From assembly GCA_947466075.1 (NCBI GenBank), contig CANIBP010000025.1, positions 16,759-80,758 on the forward strand: 64,000 nt of DNA, given 5' to 3'. Shown here in pieces: positions 30,001 to 36,000 of this stretch. A program made the position numbers and the translations under genes. Within the stretch, counting starts at the first letter, position 1, and each line of letters begins with the position of its first letter. The stretch comes from Verrucomicrobiaceae bacterium (GTDB lineage Bacteria; Verrucomicrobiota; Verrucomicrobiia; Verrucomicrobiales; Verrucomicrobiaceae). The notes beneath the pieces are model-generated. The model worked only from the letters and a program-made list of their open reading frames with translations. It ran no database searches and was not told where the DNA came from.

Positions 30001-33000
30001 GCGTACCACCTGCATTGACAGACAGATCATTGTTAAACAGAATGGACCTACCTCCAGCGACCAGCTTGAGCGTCCCTTGACTGACGGTCGTTGTTCCGGT
30101 GTAAGCGTTGATGGTGCCCAGGGTAAGAGTTCCCGCCCCGGCCTTCGTCAGACCACCGCTGCTGCCCGCGATAGCGCTGCTGATGGTGAGATTGTTGGCG
30201 GCACCGGTCGCGAAGACTATGAGTTCACGATTGGTCGTGGTGGTAAGCCGCCCACCGGAGATCGTTGCAGTGGCCGCCGTGGAAAGAATGCCACCGCTGT
30301 CGATGGTCAGAGTGAAGGGCGAAGTCACTGTGACGCCTCCGCCGGTGGTCAGCGTGAGTGAGTTGATGGTCATGGGCGCCAAGGCTGTGCCGACACTATT
30401 CAGGGTAACGTTGGCCGCGGTCGTGAGGCTGGTGGCCAGTTCATTGACTGACAATGCCCGTAGGAGGCCGGTGCCAGTGGTGGTTGCCACCGCCGTCGAA
30501 TCCGCCGTCGCGAACGATGTGCCGTCACTGCTGGTGGTGGTGCCCACGATCGCCCAAGGGATGATTGATTTAGTCACCGTATCTGTGGCTCCAGTGGCGC
30601 TCAGATAGGTTAATCCATTCGCAGCAGCTGGACCCACGATGACTGCCGTGCTCGCAGCCGCAGCATTGCCGAGGCCAGTGCCACGGAACAACACCGTGCC
30701 CCCGGCACTCCTGCCCACGGTTGTATTGATGCCAAGCGTCAAAGTCGTCGCGCTACCAGCGCCCGGAGTCAGAGTGACGACACTGTGACCCGCGCCGATG
30801 GTAAAAGTCCCCGTCTGCTCATTGGTAGCGGCGGCACTGTTGCCACTGATGTTGACCGATCCGTCAATCAATGTCAGCGGTCGCGTGTTCAGGCGGTTGT
30901 TAACATTCGTTCCGCTATTATCCAAGGAAAGAACGGCACCCGGAAACACCGAAATCAGTCCAATATTACTGATCCCAAAGGTCAGGCCAGAAGTTGTGCC
31001 GGTGGCGGGGGCACTGATGTTTACCTGGGTCCCGCTGACGATCGAACTGATGGTGGCCCCTGCGGGGATGTTCGTGCCCGTAATCGCCATGCCTGGCGCA
31101 AGACCAATGGTGCTTGGCACGATCACCGCATTACTTCCATTGGTCGTCGAACCACCGCTCACAGAGGATACTCCGCTCGCCATAGAGCCATTGCCGGACA
31201 AGGAAAGTGTGCCAGCACTGACGTTGATGATATTGTTGTTGGCTGCCGCAGAGTAGTTGGTGAGAACATTGGAAGCCGCAGTGACGTTGGTCGTGCCGGT
31301 CAGTGAGATCGTGTAAATGTTACCACTCATACTCTTGATGGTGGCCCCCGTTGGTATGTTGGCATTCCCACTGAGACTCATGCCATTGGTGAAGCCTAAG
31401 CCGCTGCCCACGACTGCCATGTTTTCGGCAAAACTGCCCGTTATACTCGTACCTGCAGTCACGCCGGTGCCTGTATTGAGCGTGAAACTCGTGGCATTAA
31501 TCACACTGGCCACGGTGGCTCCCGCAGGGATGGTTGAGCCCGTCACGGGCATACCCACATAAAAACCCGTCGTGTTTCCAGTGGTCAGCGTCACCGTAGC
31601 GTTATTGGCCACGGTGGTGATACCTCGGGTCTGAACTGTACCCACCAGCGTCGCAACACTGGTACCGTTGGCTCTCGCATTACTCGAGAGGGTAAAGGAC
31701 GTGCTGTTAATAATACTGGCAATCGTCGCCCCGTTAGGAATGGCAGCATTGCCCCCCACTGGCATGCCAACAAACATACCCGCTGTGGTTCCTCCATTGG
31801 TCAGGGTGACAACCGTGCTGCCGTTGGTCGTACTGGCAGTGACACCTGCAGCCCTGTAAGTCGTTGTGCTAAAAGTCGGCTGGAAGACATTGCCGGATGT
31901 GATATTCCAAGTGCCAGCACCCACTTTTTGAATCGTTGCGGTGGCCGGACTTGAGTTCAGGTTCACCAACGGAGCTGACAACGTTCCCGTGGCCCCGCTG
32001 TCCGCCGAAAGGTAGAGCGTTCCCGTGGCACCCCAATTGAAACGCACCCCACCGGCCAGATTCAACGTGCTTCCTGAGTCCACACCGGCAATCATGGTGT
32101 TGCCACCGCTGCTTGTCACTGCCACCACACCATTCATGACGTTGGCCCCCACTGCGCTACGCAACATGCCCTTCGAACTAATCCCCGTGGCACCAAGATT
32201 TCCGGTCAATTGCACATTTTCCGCGACCGTCAGCCCGCCAGACAGCACCAACTCGGCACCAAGCGCATTGACAAAAGTATCCGCCACGCCCGAGCCAAAC
32301 GCTCCCGCGTTTTGAACGACCAATGACCCCTGGTTTACTGTCAGGAAACCATTCCAGCCTGTTGTGGCTGTAAGTGGCGCAGCGGTTCCAGCTGTTGAGG
32401 GATTTGACGAGACCGTAAAGGTCGTGCTGCTGGTGATGCCGGTAATAGTCAAGCCAGCCATGCCAGTGGCATTAACGACCTGCCCGATGGCCAGACCCGT
32501 CGTACTGGGGACAGTTACCACATTGCTCGAGGTGGTCCATGTTCCGGCGCTGACAATATTGGGCCCATTCTGCGGCTGAGTCAGAATCAACGTTCCCAAA
32601 TCATTCTTCTGTAGGTTGTTGGTCGCACTCGCCATGGTAAATGCTCCATTCAGCGTCAGCGTGCCTCCAGCAGCCACCTCAACACCATTGCTTGCCTGAT
32701 TAAGAATGATCGTGCGAGTATTCGGTATGGTGACAGTGCCCACAGCCCGCAAACCCGCACCACTAGCAGCATTCACATTGAGCCGGAGCTGGTTGATTGA
32801 ATTCCCCAAAGCAGCATCACTCGAGATCGAGAGCACGCCAGCCGTCACATCAATGATGGGTGTCATGGTGGCAGACGCATTGGCTTGTGTCAGATTACCA
32901 CTGAGCGTGACCTGCTGAACAGCTACGGCAGGATTGGCGGAGGTGATGGCCTGACTGATGGTAAACTGACTGAGCGTGACCGTAGGATTAGCTTGGGTGA

Positions 33001-36000
33001 TTGCCTTACTGACGGTAAACTGGGTGGCACTATCAACAGTGGAAATTACGGTCCCAGTGGGAATACCGGTGCCAGAGACAGGCATACCAGGAAGCAGACT
33101 GCTGGTATCAGCCGTGGTGAGTTGAGTGGCAGCAATGGCTGCGGCTGTGCTATAATTAGCAGGCGTAATAGCAGTAATCGTGGTTCCGGCAGGAATGCCT
33201 GTACCTGCGATCGGCATACCCACGGCAAGGAGGGCAATACTCGTCGTTGTGGTCGTAAGCACAGAGCCGCTTGTAGCTATCGTGGCAACATTAGTCGTGT
33301 TGAATCCCGTGATCGTAGCATTCGCAGGTATTCCTGTACCAGAAACGGCCTGACCCAAAAGCAAATTGCCCGTATTAATCGTCAACTGATTGCTGCCGCT
33401 GATTCCATATGATGTCAGATTCAAGGTACCGCCAAAAGTGTTCGTCCCGCCAAGCATCATCGCGCCGGCACCAGACTTGATCAGATTGGAAATCCCTCCT
33501 GATACAGCTCCGCTCAGGGTCAGCCCCTGCACCACATTGGACTGGGTTGCATTGGCCACATTAAAGGTTGGCATGCCCGTCAGGGTTGTGGCCCCGGTGA
33601 CTTCGAGACCATATCCATTATTGTTAGTTACAGTGAGGGAACTGCCTCCGAGCGTGAGAGCGGTAATCTGCGCGGTCTTGTTGGCGGCCTGTGTGAAAAG
33701 TGGGGCCTGCGTAGTGCCGAGGCGGCCCACGATAAGCGTGCTATTCGCCGTAGCGGTCAGCGTATCATTGAAGAGCAGATTTTCCCGACCACCGGTGCCA
33801 TAGCCGCTTCCTGCTGCATCTCCGTCTGAAAGCAGTGACACGGTGCTTCCTGAAAAGTTAAGCGCCTTATTTTGTAATGCCTTCACGCCTTCCACCCTCA
33901 AGCTGGCACGCTGCCTCACAGAATCAGCAAGGAGAGAAACGGAGCCAAGAAACCCGGTGTTGTCGCCTTGAAGTGCGATGACACCACGAGTGACCAAAGA
34001 ATTGCCTATCTGCTGAGGCATATTGAAAGGGGCCGCTGCCGCAGCAGTGACAGTAGTCACCGCGTTTTTGATCGACGAAGACAAAACCAAGTTTGTCGTA
34101 GCATCCCCCGTGATATTGCCAGCGATGACCAAGGTGGCACCGGGATCGCCCACTGGAAAGCCGCCAGCGATCGCATCCAGTGTCAGCGTCGTGCCAGCAC
34201 CATAGACTAGATTTCGAGTACCGTTGGTGTTCGCTGCATTGGAGAGCGTCAACTGAGTCGGGCTATCAATGCTCAGGATGGTTGTGTTGGCAGGAATGTC
34301 GGTTCCTGACACCTTTTGCCCCACTGCCAGACTTGTCGTGCTTGTCACTGTAACCGCAGAACCAGCGATTGTGGAGCTGAAGGTGTCTGAAAGTTTGATT
34401 CCCTTGGTGCTGCTGCCCAAAGTGGTCGTGGCTGCATTTACCACGGATTGGATACTCGCATCCTGCGTCAGACTGACCGCAGTGTTGAAAACAGGCCCGA
34501 CACCGGCGGCAGTGGCGCCCTTGGAGTCAAGCACAAGGCTTCCGCCAGAGAGCTTGATCGCAGCCGATCCAATCGGGTTGTTGGCACCACTCGCCGTGCT
34601 GCCCGTCAAGACCAGCTCACTGCCCGCGCCAGCCATCGTGATCGTTGTGTTACTTGATAGCGAGTTCGCGCTGGCGGTCTGATTGAAGTAAAGCCGACCC
34701 GTTCCCGTTTTGAGGATGTTCATGGTGCGCCCACCATCCAAAACAACGCCATCGAACGCCACATTCGCATTCGAATCGATGGTCACCGTGCCATTACCAC
34801 CAGGAGCGCTCCCATTGCCAAACAACGTGGGTGAACCTGTGGTCCCGCCAAAACGCAGCGTCTTCCCGAATCCAGCGTCATTCCCAGTCACGAGATTGCC
34901 ATTGCCATCAAACGATTTCACCGCAAGCGTCCTGCCGGTATTGAGCGTGAGCGCACCCATTTGAGCAGAAGTGAAATTGTTCCCGCTCAAGCTAATGGTT
35001 GCATTACCTGTTGTCACATTGACGGCGTTGCCAAGTTGCATGGCGGTGCTGGAAGCACCAGCTGTGTTGACCTCCGCCTGCTTCAAGCTGCCATTGGAAA
35101 TATCAAAAACCACCCGGCCATTGCTGAAGCTGCCCGCAGCAGCATAACCCACATTCAGCGCTGCACCTCCGGAGCCTTGCACATAGTCCACCCGGATGTC
35201 ATGACGGCCCTCTGCCAGATTGATGACACCACTAGAGAGGTCTATGGACCCCTTGCCACCATCATTGTTCAAGACCAGAACGCCGTCGATGAAAACCCGG
35301 CTCCCGTCATCCGAACTGGAAAAAAACGTGTATCCTCCCGCATTAACAGTGAAACTTCCCAGCCATTGTACCCCATAGCTGGAACCGTTTACGGTGGCAT
35401 TGTTGCTGTCCAAATAACGGATGGCTGTATTACTGCTTCCATCAAGGGACGCAGCGACAAATGTCGGTGAATTTACCAACGGCGCTGCTCCAGGGCCGGT
35501 GGTGTACGTTCCAAGCGAATTGATTGCGATCGGTGGCAGCACCGTCACGGTCGGGTTACTGCCTGACAGAATCTGACTAATGGTGAATTGAGTTCCATTC
35601 AGAATCGATGTAATGGTTGTTCCAGAGGTGACCCCCACTCCTAAAACAGTCTGTCCAATGTATAAGCCGGTCGTAGTCGAGGCGGTCAGGGTCGATTGGT
35701 TGGAAGCTCCAGTAGTATTCAATGTAATCGTCGGCACTGAATCCCCGTTGGCGGTTCCTGAAAAATCCACCCTAGAACTGTCCCCCGTTCCCGCGGTGTT
35801 AAACACGCGACCTGATAGACCAGCGCCAGTGTTGGTCGCTCCCTTGATGTCCAATCTAGCTCCATTTTCCAAAGTGACCGCATTGCCACCCAAAGGATTG
35901 GGATCATTGGAACCGATATTAACCTGAACAGTTGTTCTGTCTTTGATGGTAATGCCGCCAGTCATTGTATTGGCAAAGCCACTGCCAGCTTGTCCCAGAA

